Below are positions 1 to 12,150 of a DNA stretch of 64,000 bases, piece by piece. This DNA comes from Aedes albopictus (lineage: Eukaryota; Arthropoda; Insecta; Diptera; Culicidae). The notes beneath the pieces are model-generated. The model worked only from the letters and a program-made list of their open reading frames with translations, ran no database searches and was not told the DNA's origin. Position 1 is the first letter of the stretch. Each line of letters starts with the position of its first letter. The DNA is taken from assembly GCF_035046485.1 (NCBI RefSeq), contig NC_085137.1, forward strand, positions 457,245,004 to 457,309,003, in the 5' to 3' direction. A program made the position numbers and the translations under genes.

Positions 1-158
1 TTTGTCAAGTTATGGCGATTTTTCAAAGATTGACATGAAAACGAATTTTCAAGCTTCAAATAACGTTTTCTCAAGTCCTCCTTTTTATAGGACTGTTATG
101 CGAATGGGGGCAGTATTAGATGATGAATTCTAAATACTCATTTGCAATTCTCTTTCAG

Positions 159-835
159 CCGGAAAGTCCCTCCCAGGGGACGCCGACAGGGGAGAAGGGC
201 TCGAGGACAAAGAGGAGGAGGAGGAATCCTTTGCCAGTCCGCAGAGCAAAAGACGAAAAATGTTGAACGACAACAACAATCTGAACGGGACGATGCCCAC
301 TGCCTCCCCGATGGATTCATCGACCTCGTACGACATGAATGGCCACAACAACAACAACGGTCAACAGCAGGACGGCGGTGAGATCAACAACGACGTTGTG
401 GCCACCAACGGGGAATCCTCCGCCCACCGAAAAGTGGTTAAGCTCGATAAGACTAACCAGGAGATTGTCCGGCTGATCGGACAGCACCTGAAAAACATTG
501 GACTGGAGAGAAGCGCTGAGGCTCTGATGCAGGAATCCGGCTGTTGTCTGGAGCATCCGTCTGCGACGAAATTCCGCAAGCACGTCCTGTCCGGCGACTG
601 GACCAAGGCCGATCACGATCTCCAAGAACTGCAGACCATGGTCGATCCGAAGGCGGATCGGGCCGGAATGAGCGAAATGAAGTTTCTGCTGCTGGAGCAG
701 AAGTACTTGGAATTTCTCGAGGAGGGCCGGCCCATTGATGCTTTGCATGTGCTCCGCAATGAGTTGACTCCGTTACAACACAATACACCCCGGGTCCATC
801 AGCTGTCGTCGTACATGATGTGCACCAACAATCAG
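159..835 (+). CDS. WDR26: WDR26 orthologue, LisH/CTLH coding exon (5' part missing)
   Basis: This exon encodes the N-terminal part of WDR26, a scaffold of the GID/CTLH E3 ubiquitin ligase in cytoplasm and nucleus. The frame is open from 161, just after a good splice acceptor (tctttcag, ending 158). The first in-frame ATG is at 260, so the start is either that ATG or lies in an upstream exon outside the window. Upstream of the ATG the frame gives an acidic run followed by KRRK, a possible nuclear signal. From the ATG, an Asn/Gln-rich leader (1-60) precedes a LisH motif (about 66-98, with RLIGQHLKNIGL) and a CTLH/CRA region (about 99-175, with KFLLLEQKYLEFLEEG). The exon ends NNQ at a consensus donor (cag|gtgaga) in phase 0. 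The order and sequence match the animal WDR26 family. The only uncertainty is the N terminus. Confidence 0.93.
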
Positions 836-1092
836 GTGAGAGTCGATCCTAAAGGAGAACTTTGAATATTTTTTTTTTATCTTTCCCAAAATTCAAATAA
901 CATTATATACTACTTACCTTGATACCTTGATGGCTACAGCGTAACTTTACTTCGGAGCCAAACGTATAGTAGAGTTCCATCTTTGTCCGTCTTGGACGAT
1001 GTTCCTCCAGTTTCCCCCGAACGATTAGGGTCTCCATGTCTTCGTTAACCGCGTGCAAGTGGCTACGTAAAAAGCCCTATTTGCAGCCGCAG

Positions 1093-1520
1093 CTACAATA
1101 CATACATACATACATTTATTTTCTCAACATCACATTTAAGATAAGATATAATCAACAATAGTACGCTACAATGCATACGGTTTATAGCTGCCGCTCTCCA
1201 TCCTCGGTCACTCCCAATGCTCGCAAGGTCACGCTCCACCTGGTCCGCCCATCGTGCTCTCTGCGCTCCACGCCTTCTTGTACCAACCGGATCAGTTGCA
1301 AACATCAACTTTGCAGGGTTTGTCCGGCATTCTTACAACATACCCTGTCCACCGTATCCTTCCGTCTTTGACCACCTGCTGGATACTGGGCTCGCCGTAG
1401 AGTGCAGTGAGCTCGTGGTTCATCCTTCTCCGCCCTTCGGTTCAGAAAGGGGTATGGGCGCGTTCTGCCAACTTGGTCGAGGCAGATTTCTTGTGAGAAC
1501 AAGTTGCATACGGACATTCA
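1093..1520 (-). mobile_element. RTE-type LINE 3' end (truncated copy)
   Basis: The minus strand encodes the C-terminal end of an RTE reverse transcriptase ORF. It contains DPVGTRRRGAQRARWADQVE, nearly the same as the C terminus of the RTE copy at 38382-41853. It is followed by a 3' tail of tgta repeats (plus-strand tacatacatacata near 1098-1113), as expected for an RTE 3' end. The copy is 5'-truncated at about 1515, and frameshifts interrupt the upstream part. Confidence 0.8.
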
Positions 1521-2589
1521 AAAGTGCCTGAACGAAAGATGCTACTTGTGAGGATCACTTGAAGATCGGATGGAAGATCATTCTTTTTTTTTTAGAATAT
1601 TCGCGTTCGTCTATTTGTTGGTGGGGGCTGGCTCACCAACACTTCCGGTCCGCTTTAGTGCTTTATGCATCATTGTGGCCAGGTGTTGTTCTAGTTTTTC
1701 CAGCTGTATTGTAAAGCATGAGCGGTGATCCTTGGCATTCTTGTGTAAATTGGGGTACTCGGAATGTTGATCGATCACCGATTATTGCTGGCAGATGCAG
1801 TGGAAAGTTTGTCTTAATACGTATCAATCGTCTCTGACAAACGAGAAAAACTGACCTCACTGATTACCTGTCTCTGAGCCAAATTTGGAATAGAGTCTTC
1901 AGTCTCCGATTAATCGCTTCATGTTGGATGGAGGATTTTAATCCAATGGGTTACATAGCCGCTATCCGAATGAAGAGAGTAATGTTCCGCGTAATATATC
2001 ACAAATCAAAAGAGGTGCGGTACATTACGTGGAGCGGATATACTGAATTGGGTACCAGACCAAGTCCCTGCTGGGTGGCACGAAATAGGTGAGCCATAGA
2101 CAATAGAATCGTCAATGTCGTAGGGCATAGTATGTGACTATTGTCGAAACAACACTATTTTTGGTCATTGTCCAACCAAGATCATAAGCGGCGTCTACTT
2201 ACACTAAGCGCATAACTATGTTAGGGTCAAGATTAGGATGAAATCATTGGTAAAATATGATAACACTTTTTAGTTTGTGTAGTTAGTTGAACTAGAGTTA
2301 ACTTTTTATTGAGACATTTTCTGTAGGTTTATTCTGGATTACAATACATTAGCTGTCCTTTAACTGAATTATTTTATAACAGTAAACAACTTTATTCCTT
2401 CTTGATAAAAGATGTATTAACAAAAGCATTTCAATGTGGACAAAGTATTGCCAAACTATACATCTGATCAGATATTTTTCCGGTGTTAAATTTGGGGTGG
2501 AGAGTTAAACACTTACGTAAAATAGTTTTAAAATGTCAGACAAACATCACATGAGCACAGCTACCAATGAACCAAACCTTCTCTACTGT
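1521..2589. other. Intronic AT-rich sequence, no gene seen
   Basis: I see no coding region or bounded element here. A short motif at about 1597-1621 (attcgcgttcgtctatttgttg) recurs at 3901-3922, so part of this stretch is a dispersed repeat. Confidence 0.4.
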
Positions 2590-3410
2590 TTTCTCATTTT
2601 GCCGCTTCCTATCCTCAATTGAACTTATCTGACACTAGTTAGGACTGTCTGTGAAAGATCCGGGTTTCTAATTCTGTGTAGGACTTGTTAAAACGGGATG
2701 CCTGATATGTACTGCGGACAAATGGGCTGGAAGTACCGTGAGGTCGCCATTCACCGCTCATTTAACAGCATTTTCGTAAAGTATATGACATTAAAAATCG
2801 ATGTTTGTGAATATTGCATTTTAATTTACGTTAACAACTCAACCATTATGTTGTTATTATAGAAAAAATATAAAACGATTGTAAAATATGTTTACAATCG
2901 AAAACATAAAAATTCAAATGTGTCATCACTTGGCTCCTATTACCGCTCATGCATCCATTCACCGCTCATAAGGGATCCATTCACCGCTCACTCGATTATT
3001 TTTTCATGGAATCACAGAAACTATGCATTTATAAAAACAAAATAACTTTTATTTACCAAAGTATTGATAATTAATGACGTTCAGTTCATCCTGTTTTGTC
3101 AAAATGGAATCTTTAACGGGTTTTACCTGTTGGATGGTTTTTCCACTGTTTGCCCTGAGCAGTTCCCATGTTGTCCTGCAGCGCAGTGTGAGAAATATGT
3201 TTTGAGAACGTGATTTCAGGTACACCCATATAAAAGCTTGGTGAAACGAAAGTTTTTTAATGTGGCAGCATGTTACATTCACTTTTGTTACGATACTTTA
3301 CTAACATTTGATCATTTTTGTATGATTGACCCAAAATGAGCGGTGAATGGGGCATGAGCGGTGAATGGCGACCTCACGGTACTGAGCAATCACAATTACT
3401 GTCGTAATAA
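2590..3410 (+). repeat. Dispersed LINE-3'UTR-like repeat, copy 1 (split by a MITE)
   Basis: The sequence around 2590-2735 (cttctctact..., ctgacactagttaggactg..., gtgtaggacttgttaa...) matches 3650-3890. It resumes after the inserted element at 3382 as ctgagcaatcacaatta. The short repeated tail suggests a non-LTR retrotransposon 3' end. The family was not identified. Confidence 0.5.
2736..3379. mobile_element. TA-flanked TIR element (MITE-like)
   Basis: The termini are inverted repeats: CCGTGAGGTCGCCATTCACC at the left and its complement at the right, extending through the motif accgctcat. TA dinucleotides at 2734-2735 and 3380-3381 are consistent with a Tc1/mariner-type target duplication. 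The subterminal motif 'gagcggtgaatgg' is repeated internally. There is no transposase ORF, so the element is non-autonomous. Confidence 0.75.
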
Positions 3411-3649
3411 TCATATTAAATGCATGCTTTTCTACTTACATCCCGAACGTCGCCAACCGGCAAAGAGGACATGACGAAAAAACGCGAGCTGGCCCTAACA
3501 AAACTAGAAAGGCGATGAAAATGCAACGATATGGAAACAAAATAGATGAGAAATTATAGACCAAATCAAAATCTATGAACATATCGCTAATGTTCTTTAT
3601 CATTCTTTCTTTTTCTCGTTTCAGCAACAAAATCGAAACTTCTCTACTA

Positions 3650-3905
3650 TCTCTTCATTTTCTGCCTCTTCCCATCCTATTCCCACATCTTCTTATATCC
3701 TCTACCCCATCTATTGAATGTATCTGACACTTGTTGGGACTGGTAACGCCAGCGCCTGCCTGTGGAAGATCCCGGTGTGCTAATTCGGTGTAGGACATGT
3801 TAACGGGGGAGGCTTAGTAGGTCCACATCTGCCTACAAGCAGATGGGCTGACAGTTGTCGGCCTGGGTGTGGACTGAGCAATTACAATTACAAATTACAA
3901 TATTC
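3650..3905 (+). repeat. Dispersed LINE-3'UTR-like repeat, copy 2
   Basis: This is the second copy of the repeat at 2590-3410, uninterrupted. It ends in attacaattacaaattacaat, a simple-repeat tail typical of a retroposed 3' end. Confidence 0.5.
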
Positions 3906-4883
3906 GCGTTCGTCTATTTGTTGCTCTTCGTGTTCGTATATTTTAAGTTTCATCTTCAACTGAGTTTGATGAACGCTGCTAGTCAGCAGGGATGATCTTC
4001 GCATCTGCATCCGTTGAACCATTCTGAATGGCCGTCGTGAAAGTATCACCAAAAGCGCTACTAACATTTCTTTTATATTTTCATGTATCTGAGTATCATG
4101 AGTGATAGCAGTGAAAAATGAAAGTAATGCAGTACGACGGTGGTGCGATGCAGGTTAAAAATATCGCTGGAGATGAGTGTTGTTTGTACTCAGCCATGTC
4201 TAAGACGTGCTCCGAAGTCTCAGGAAAGGAAGCATGCATAAAGCACTAATCTACAAAAGCCCGGGAAAAAGTTGACAGACCTTATTTTACGTGGAAATCC
4301 AGCGGTAGACAAGAGGTGGATATGGACGGATGTTCGTTGGAATTGGGAGGACATTGGTAATGACAGCCGAATTTAAGAAAGCGACGAAGCGATTGTAGCA
4401 GGAGATAGTGAAGTTGGACTACGAAGACGATTTGCTAGAAACCGCAGACAGCAAATGACATAGGTTTATCGTATTTCGATGGAGATGGCGATGAGGACGA
4501 AGCAGCATTCCAAGAACATAACCAAAATTTAATCACAACTACCTACCACAAAAAAACAACACGATCGAACGAAAACAGGAAAGAGCAACCCAGCAAAACC
4601 AGTATGTATGTTCAAAACGCTTACCCCAAATAAGCGACCCAAAGGTAAATTACGTTGACCATTTAACTAACAACACATTCCCTTACAGCTCAATACACCA
4701 CATCGATTTCCCACCTTTCCCAATCCTTAAGGCCACGCAAAACTTAAAAGTCGCAGAGCTAAAGAGGTTGCTATGCCTACTCCCAAATTCAAAGGTGTAT
4801 TATGGACAATGCAAGTTTTCGGACTTGCATTGGAGACTTGGCCCTATGACCCCCTTGTGCATCAATAAAATAAAATAAAATAA
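3906..4883 (+). repeat. Unclassified repeat remnant ending in (aataa)n
   Basis: There is no intact frame. The segment ends at about 4862-4883 with repeated aataa units after a GC-balanced stretch, which resembles the 3' end of a retroposed sequence. The family was not recognised. Confidence 0.3.
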
Positions 4884-6485
4884 ATGTCCATGTCGTCCGC
4901 AAAGCACCCCTCCGGTAGCTGTTCGATCCGGACTATTAAATAGTCAGTGGAGGCAGGTGGCCAACTTTTCCGGGCCCATCTTGATGAGTTCCGCTCCGAT
5001 ACCATCCTTATCAGCAGACTTATTCTTCTTGAGCTACTTACTGGATAGCATCCTTAACTTCTCTCAATCTAGGAGTTGGCTCGTTGTTGTTCCCTGCTGT
5101 CATTTCTCCCGCTGCCTTGAACCTCTCTGTCTGTGTTCTCCGTACCATTCAGGTGTTCGTCGTAGTGATGTTTCCACCTTTCGATCACCTCACGTCCGTC
5201 CATCAAGATGCTCCCGTCCTTATCCCTGCACATTTCGACTCGCGCCACGAAACCTTTGCGGGATGCGTTGAGCTCCTGGTAGAACTTCTGTATTTCTTAT
5301 GAACGATACAGCAGTACCATTTGTTCACATTCCGCTTCTTTCCAGAAGAGACGGGTCTGCTGTTTCCGCGTTCTTTTATATCGCTCCACGTTCTGCCGTG
5401 TCCCGTGCTGCAGCATGACCGCCCTCGCGGTGTTCTTCTTTTCCAAAAGCTCTCTACACTCATCGTTGAACCAATCGTTCCTTCGGCTTCGTTGGTCTCC
5501 GCTGCGTTGTTGATGGCTGCTTTCATCGTACTCCAGTAGTCCTCGAGAAGTAGGGGCTTCATGGAGCTCGTCCTCGTCCGGCAACGCTGCCTCGAGATTC
5601 TGCGCGTATGTGGTGGCGACATCCGGTTGCGTCAGTCGCTCCAGATTATACCGAGGCGGCCGTCGGTGCCGTATGTTGTTGATCATGGAGAGTTTTTGGC
5701 GCATTTTTACCATCACCAGGTAGTGATCTGAGTCGATGTTAGCGTCACGATAGGTCCTGACGACGATAATGTCAGAGACGTGCCGTCCGTCAATCAGGAC
5801 GTGGTCTATTTAGGATTCTGTCTGCTGCTGTGATCTCTAGGTGTAACGATAGGGAGGCTATGTTGGAAAAGATGCTACGTATGGCCATATTTTTAATCTT
5901 TGGATGCGGCGAAATCGATAAGTCGTAGGCCGTTTTCGTTCGTTCGGGCCTTGATCCTCAACCTGCACATTCTTTCGTCGATTGGCCACCAACCGATCAC
6001 GCGCTTCTGCATGTAGCCCATCACTATAAAAACTGTTCCCAGCTCACGTGTGTTGCCGCATTGCTGGTAGATGGTATGATTACCTCTAAACGTTCGCATC
6101 ATAGATCCTGTCCAACACACCTCCTGCAACGCTACAAGGTTGAACCCGCGGTCCTTCAGTAGATCGGCAAGTATGCGGGTGCTCACGATGATGTTGAGAG
6201 ATCTGCTGTTCCACGTACCGAGCTTCCAATCGCATTATCGCAAGTCCCTTTTCGTCGCTGTGGTCGTCGCCATTGGTATCGGTTCGCATTCTTCTCTTGT
6301 TGAGTATTCGTTGCTTGTTTTTTACGGCCGGCTCGCAGGGCCTAACACCAGCCCCCCGTCCTTGTCTGCAAACTGCATACTACCAAAGTTCCCACTGGGG
6401 TTGGTTACCCAATCTTCCCTAAGGTTGCTCGTATCCCAGCCGGTTCCAACTAGGAGATAGGGATCGGAGTTGTTTGGCAGGGAGC

Positions 6486-8006
6486 TAGGGCTGTGCATCC
6501 TGACCGTTTATCGGTATCGGCGAAACACAATTCATCTCATATCGGTATCGGCGATATATCGGATTCGACATTATCGATATCGTATCGATATCCGATAACT
6601 TCATTAAACCCTGGGCTTGGATTATATCTTCCAGGAAGCTTTGAATTCAGGCATGTGGCCGATGTGCTTTGCAGTAATGATTGGAATAGCTGAATGTATA
6701 ATCAATGGCAAACAATTCTGTAAAAATCAGATCTTCAATTCATCTGATATAGTTATACTGATCATGCTGCTGCATAGTACATCGAACATTTGTCGAAGTC
6801 ATTTATGTGCCGGGAAAATATAATTCCAAGTTGGTGAGAATATTACAAACTGAGGGAGGATAATAGGCCCAGTCAGACCCCTGAATGGGCAATGTGGGTT
6901 AGTGTATGGGAATGCCTTTGAAGGTTTGTAATATTCTCCGAGGCTTTCGAAATCCAACAGGGCGCGTCCCCGGGTTGCGGATAGGGGGAAAAGGGAGATT
7001 TTTCGCATTTGTACTGTAATCAGCCAATGTGATATTATCTTCTATGGTGTTGTAGTGCGAATAAATGATCTCATTCTATGGGAATTCGAACCTTATAATT
7101 TTATTGCTTATCAACTTCAATTTTCTATGCTTGACAAGGTTTTGAAGACAAACATGAGATGAGAGAATTGCCTAATAGGAAAGTCACATCAGCAAAGCTT
7201 TTACATATGCAAATGCTATCCATGGGGTCATGTCTAGCATTTAATATGTATGGCAATGACTGATTCTTACCTAGTAGGGGTACTACAAGACCACGCGGAC
7301 AATTCGATTAAAGGCTTAATTGGGAATAATATATTTTCCAGAACTGAAGAGACATTTTTTCCGGGGTGACTGGCGAGTCGGAGAGTATAGAAGTTTCCGT
7401 TTGTTGGACAAAATAAACAATCGGGCGCTTTTTCTTTCTATGACTTGTTTGGCATTTTGTGGATTATTGTTTTTTGGTTTTGGAAGGTACGCGATTCACT
7501 ATTGAGCTTTAAAATTATTTTGCATCTGAATAGCATTGATATTGTCAAGTCTGTACCAACACCATAATCCCACACCAAAATACCCTTTTCCTATCCCATG
7601 GCGTTTATGTGGTCAGCAAAGACTATTCAGCCATTACCCCTCCTTATCATCGGCTTTGGACTGACTTGCGCTCTCATTGCCCCACCAAATGCTGCAAAAT
7701 GAAAATGAAAATGAAAATGATATCCGATAACTTCATTAAAAGGAAGTTCACAAAAAATGACGAATTTTTGTGTCATTTGTATAATAAATGTGCTTCAAAT
7801 GAACATTTGGAGTTGATGTTGCTGCGTAAATGGTGAAACTAACAAAAACTTATTACAAAGTCTGACCTAATAATCAAATTAGTCGTAAATATCGGGAATA
7901 ATAAGCATTTATCGGTATCATTTTATATCGGTTTGAGCAATATCGGATATCGTATCGATAAATTTGATCCGATAATATCGATATTATCGATAAATGCACA
8001 GCCCTA
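6486..8006. mobile_element. hAT-type non-autonomous element with 8-bp TSD
   Basis: The termini TAGGGCTGTGCAT and ATGCACAGCCCTA form perfect inverted repeats. They are flanked by the 8-bp direct repeat CAGGGAGC (6478-6485 and 8007-8014). Removing the element restores continuous RTE 5'UTR sequence. Subterminal zones are rich in tatcgata and tatcggtatcgg motifs, as in many hAT ends. No transposase was seen. The element carries a later LINE-like insertion (6609-7718). Confidence 0.88.
6609..7718 (+). mobile_element. LINE/SINE-like insertion inside the hAT element
   Basis: The insert is bounded by a 22-bp perfect direct repeat (6587-6608 and 7719-7740, including ccgataacttcattaaa). It ends in a (gaaaat)n tail at about 7695-7718. 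A long TSD plus a 3' simple-repeat tail indicates target-primed reverse transcription. No intact ORF was found. The interior may itself be composite. Confidence 0.7.
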
Positions 8007-8359
8007 CAGGGAGCAGAAGGACCTTGAGAAGGTCGGATTCGCTGTGCCAGCCTTTACCGTACCATTTTCTAGAATATGTCTAGGATCAGGGTAATCATCT
8101 GATCCATCGTTCATCTACCCTCGCCTAAAGCAGACAGGTCTCAGTCTTTTGAACAAGACAACCTGCGCATATCATTCCGATTCATACTTTCTCGCGCTTC
8201 AGCTATCAATCCCTTCTCGTGCTGTCGTTTCTTGCTGTGGTGGACCTGTTTCTCTGCTGCTCTGGTTGATCCTGGTACAGGACTGTAACTTTTGACTCCT
8301 AGCGACACTCTTGGGCATGTTACTAATCAAGATCATTTTCGACCACTTCACTCTTCCAG

Positions 8360-9661
8360 GAACTCTACCAACGCGCCAACTGGGACGGCAAGGGCGTCAA
8401 GTCCCGCACCCGGCTGATGGACCGTCTTCAGTCGTACCTCCCGGCAACGGTCATGTTGCCCCCAAGACGCCTACGCACTCTGCTGGCCCAGTCGGTGGAG
8501 ATGCAAACCGAACGCTGCCAATGTCACGATATGGCCTGGAGTACCAACATAGACAACGTGTCGCTGCTGGTCGACCACAACTGCTCGTCCGAGGGCTTCC
8601 CGATGCAGGCCCTGCACGTACTGAATGACCACTCGGACGAGGTTTGGTTCTGTAAGTTCTCACCAAATGGCCTGCGGTTGGCCACCGGGTCCAAGGACAA
8701 TACGGTCATCGTTTGGGAAGTGGATCCCGTCAAGCTGATCCTGAAGAACAAGCGGACCTTTGATGGACACACGTATGGGGTGTCGTTCATTGCCTGGAGT
8801 CCGGACTCGAAGTACTTCATCGTATGCGGTCCGGAGGATTGTCCGGATCTGTGGATTTGGGATGTCGAACAGGAGAAACTGATCACAAAAGTGTCCCACT
8901 CGACGGACGACAGTTTGACGTGTGCCGCTTTCAATAAGGACGGAACCCGGTTCGTCACCGGTGGCACCCGTGGCCAGTTCTATCTGGTAGATCTCGACGG
9001 AACGGTTCACGACAATTGGGAGGGCGTTCGGGTGAACGGACTGGCGTTCCGTTCGGATAACAAAACTATTCTAGCTGCCGACACACACTACCGAATACGG
9101 GGTTACAGTTTCGACAACCCCCGGACCGACTACAACGTCGTCCAGGAGCAGTGTCCCATTATGACGTTCTCGGTCAACTCGGCGGACCGGTTGGCCCTGC
9201 TGAACATTTCCTCCCAGGGCCTGCATTTATGGGATCTCCAGGACAAGTGTCTGGTTCGTCGCTTCCAGGGCGTAACCCAGGGCAACTACACGATCTATTC
9301 CTGCTTCGGGGGCGTCAACGAGAGTTTCGTGGCCAGTGGCAGCGAGGACAACAAAGTCTACATCTGGCACATCCGCCGGGAGGAACCGCTGGCCACGCTG
9401 GTGGGTCATACGCGGACCGTGAACTGCGTCAGTTGGAACCCGGTGTATCCGTCCCTGTTGGCATCGGCCTCGGATGACGGGACGGTGCGGATCTGGGGAC
9501 CGAAGCAGCCCCAGTTAGCCTGGGCCGCCAGCAGTAACAACGGTGATAGCGCGTCGATCGCGTCCACCAGCTCCACGGCTTCGTCCTCGTCGACGGCATC
9601 GTCGGCCTCGTCCGGCACGAATAACGATCTTATATCGAACTCATCATGGAATATCACATAA
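8360..9661 (+). CDS. WDR26: WDR26 orthologue, WD40 coding exon
   Basis: The exon starts in phase 0 after acceptor ctcttccag, with [12 protein letters not shown], and runs to TAA at 9659-9661. It encodes 433 residues, giving about 625 aa from the ATG at 260, close to vertebrate WDR26. Residues about 212-278 link the CTLH region to the propeller (conserved PPRRLRTLL). Seven WD40 blades follow at about 279-572, from [18 protein letters not shown] to [14 protein letters not shown] Ser/Ala/Thr/Asn-rich tail of about 53 residues follows. In the CTLH ligase, WDR26 recruits substrates and links subcomplexes (known from the family). The exon is intact, with no frameshift and no intron in the propeller. 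Confidence 0.95.
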   Translation, partial: ELYQRANWDGKGVKSRTRLMDRLQSYLPATVMLPPRRLRTLLAQSVEMQTERCQCHDMAWSTNIDNVSLLVDHNCSSEGFPMQALHVLNDHSDEVWFCKFSPNGLRLATGSKDNTVIVWEVDPVKLILKNKRTFDGHTYGVSFIAWSPDSKYFIVCGPEDCPDLWIWDVEQEKLITKVSHSTDDSLTCAAFNKDGTRFVTGGTRGQFYLVDLDGTVHDNWEGVRVNGLAFRSDNKTILAADTHYRIRGYSFDNPRTDYNVVQEQCPIMTFSVNSADRLALLNISSQGLHLWDLQDKCLVRRFQGVTQGNYTIYSCFGGVNESFVASGSEDNKVYIWHIRREEPLATLVGHTRTVNCVSWNPVYPSLLASASDDGTVRIWGPKQPQLAWAASSNNGDSASIASTSSTASSSSTASSASSGTNNDLISNSSWNIT

Positions 9662-10064
9662 TATTAGGTAAGTGGTGCTTAACATAATGCTAAGGAGATA
9701 TCTTACAGACAAGCAGACATATAACATAGATCAAATTGGGATCAAATTCATTTACACTAATAGATCATTGACAGTTTTTTTATGCAATCAGTTGCAAAAT
9801 GATGATTTTTACAGCACGAGTCATACATTTATTCAACGACGCCGATTTCAGGGGTTTCACAAGGTTTCAGGTGCGAAACATGGGGTCCGAGGGGGTATTA
9901 GGGGTATTTCGAAGGCATTTCAGGAGGTTACAGAAGGTTTTCGGCTGATTTCAGAGATGTCACAGAGGCGTTTTCAAGAGTTTCGGAGGGCTACTGGGGG
10001 TTCCTCTGTAGCGTCTCTAAATTGCACCGACAATCCTTCGAAACTTCCTGAAATGCCATCTCCC

Positions 10065-11706
10065 TAGTAGACCTGTGCGCCGACTATATTTTGCTCGTCG
10101 GTGTTCGTTAGGAATTCCTTCAGAAGTTCCCTAAGCTATTTCAACAGGAGTTCGCTCAGTTATCCTTCCAGAAGTCCCCTTAGAGATTCTTTCCGGAGGA
10201 TTTATAAATGTCTCCTGGAGATCCATCAAGAATTCCGTAAGAAATTTCCTCAGGAACTCCTGCAGGAGGTCTTTAGTAATTAGTCTAGTAGTTCCGCAGG
10301 GATTTCTTCCTAAGTTCCTTTATAGAAATTCCTACTGGAGTTCGTACAGAAATTAATCTAGGAGTTCCTTCATAGATTCCTCCAGAAGTTTCAGAGATTC
10401 TTACAGATGTTTCTTCAGAGATTCCTCCTGAATTTCATCAGGGATTCCTACAAAAGTTGCTTCAGAAACCTCTCCAGGAGTTCTTTCAGAGAATCTTATA
10501 GGAGGAGCCAAGGATACCTCCAGGAGAATTCAGGGATTCCCCCAAAAGTTTATTCAGGGATTCCTATATAAGAGTTCCTTAGGGGTTTCCTCGAGAAGAT
10601 CCTTTAGGGATTTTTATAGAAGTTGTTCCTGGGATTGCTTCTGTTTTTTTCTTCAGATTGGTGATTTAGATTGAGATTTCTCAAGGAGGACTCACGGATG
10701 TCCTCCAATAAGACCTCCAATAATTTCCTTAGGATTATAATCAGGCATATCTCCAGGATATTCTTGAGGGATCTTTCATGGAGTTTCTACAAGTATTCCT
10801 CCAGGATTTCCACCTGGAATTCCTCCTGCACATCCATCCCCCTACCTGGAAAGATTCTTTTTGGGAGATTCCGCTGAGAATCCTTCGAGGATACCGCCTG
10901 GAAATCCTTCAGAGATTCCTACCGGAATTCCATCAGGAATAGCCACTGGAATTTTAGCAGGGATTTCTTCTGTAATTTCTTCGAAGACCTGGACTTCCTT
11001 CAGGCGTTCCCCTGAGCTTTCTTCGAGGATTCCTCCTGGAATTTCTTCGTGAATTTCTCCTGGAATTCTTTCGGGGATTCTTCTTGGAATTCCTTCGGGG
11101 ATTCTTCCAAGATTTTCTTTCGGGGTTTCCTCCTAGACTTCTTTCGAGGATTCCTCCTGAAATTCTTTCGGTGATTCGTGCTCATGTTCCGCCGTAAATT
11201 CCTTTTAGAATTCCTTCGGAGATTCCTCATTGAATTCTTTAGGGGATCCCTAAAGATTCCGGGGATTTCTCCTGAATTCTTTAGGGGATTCCTCCTGGAA
11301 TTAAATAGAGGATTACTTTTGGACTTCCTTCGAGAATTCCTCCTAAAATTTCTTCGGGGATTCCTCCTAATATTCCGTCGAGGGCTCCTCCTGAAATTTC
11401 TACGGGAACTCCTCCTGGAATTTCTTCGGAGTTTCCTTTTGGAACTCCTTTGGTGATTCCTTTTCGAATTTCTTCCTCTGGGAATTCCTCATGGAATTCT
11501 TTCGGGGATTGTTCCTAGAATTACTTTGGGGTTTCCTTCTGGAATTCCTTCAGTGATTCATCCTAGAATTCCTTCGGGAATTTCTCCTGGAATTCTTCCG
11601 GGGATTCCTCTTGGAATAGCTTCGGTGATTCCTCTGGATATTTTCCGTTGATTCCTCTAAGCTATCTAAGAGGGGAATTCTTTCTCGGATTTTTTTTTTC
11701 TGGAAT
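10065..11706 (+). repeat. Left arm of foldback
   Basis: The arm reads 'ttcctccagga'-type units on the + strand. Unique landmarks such as ggaggacatccgtgagtcct (as its complement here), the ctaagctatctaagagg motif and the ttctcggatttttttttt run all recur in the right arm in mirrored order. By eye, identity is roughly 90-95% over long stretches. Confidence 0.8.
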
Positions 11707-12150
11707 TCTGGAATCCTCGAAGGAAGTCCAGGAGAAAGCCCCGAAGGAACTCTAGAAGGAATTCCCGAAGGAATTCCTGGAGGAATCGAAGAAATTCGAA
11801 GAAGAATCACCAAAGGAATTCCAAGATGAAACTCCGCAGGAATTCTAGGAGAAATCCCCAACGGTATATCAGAGGAATCCCCGAAGGAATTTTGGGAGGA
11901 ATCCTCGAAGGAAGTCCAGTAGAAATCCCCGAATGAACTCTAGAAGGAATCCCCGAAAGAATTCTAGGAAGAATCTCCGAAAGAATTGCAGGAGGAATCC
12001 CCGAAGGAATTCCAGGAGAAAATTACGACGGAGTATCAAGAAAATCCCCGAAATAATTTCTGTAGGAATCCATGAAGGAACTCCACGAGAAATCCTCGGA
12101 TAAATTCCATGAGGAACCTTTGAAATAATTCTAGGAGAAATCCCCTCAGG

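Larger units (their letters stand above)
4884..8097 (-). mobile_element. Decayed RTE-type LINE copy (split by a hAT element)
   Basis: This is the same family as the copy at 38382-41853, on the opposite strand. The endonuclease region is readable at 5893-6186 (VALQEVCWTGSM, GWWPIDERMCRLRIKA), but the stretch carrying the GDLN motif is deleted. A linker/RT N-terminal part lies at 5297-5716. The sequence then jumps from the EQLPEE region to the FADDMD region at about 4884-4920, an internal deletion of the RT core, and stops. The 5'UTR part continues past the hAT insertion at 6486-8006 to about 8097. Several frameshifts are present, so the copy is not functional. The 5'UTR differs from that of the other copy, suggesting subfamilies. 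Confidence 0.82.
836..8359 (+). other. WDR26 intron 1
   Basis: The 7.5-kb intron runs from donor gtgaga to acceptor ctcttccag. It joins two phase-0 exons whose products are contiguous in the WDR26 family. It is filled almost entirely with transposable-element remnants, listed separately. No other host coding exon was recognised in it. Confidence 0.88.

Noticed and set aside
930..1085. Minus-strand coding-like patch (AAANRAFY, FGGNWRNIVQDG)
   Set aside because: It resembles the end of a LINE ORF, but it is too short and frame-broken to assign to a family.
9406..9657. Minus-strand acidic ORF opposite the WDR26 C terminus
   Set aside because: Antisense shadow of the GC-rich WD40 exon and Ser-rich tail.
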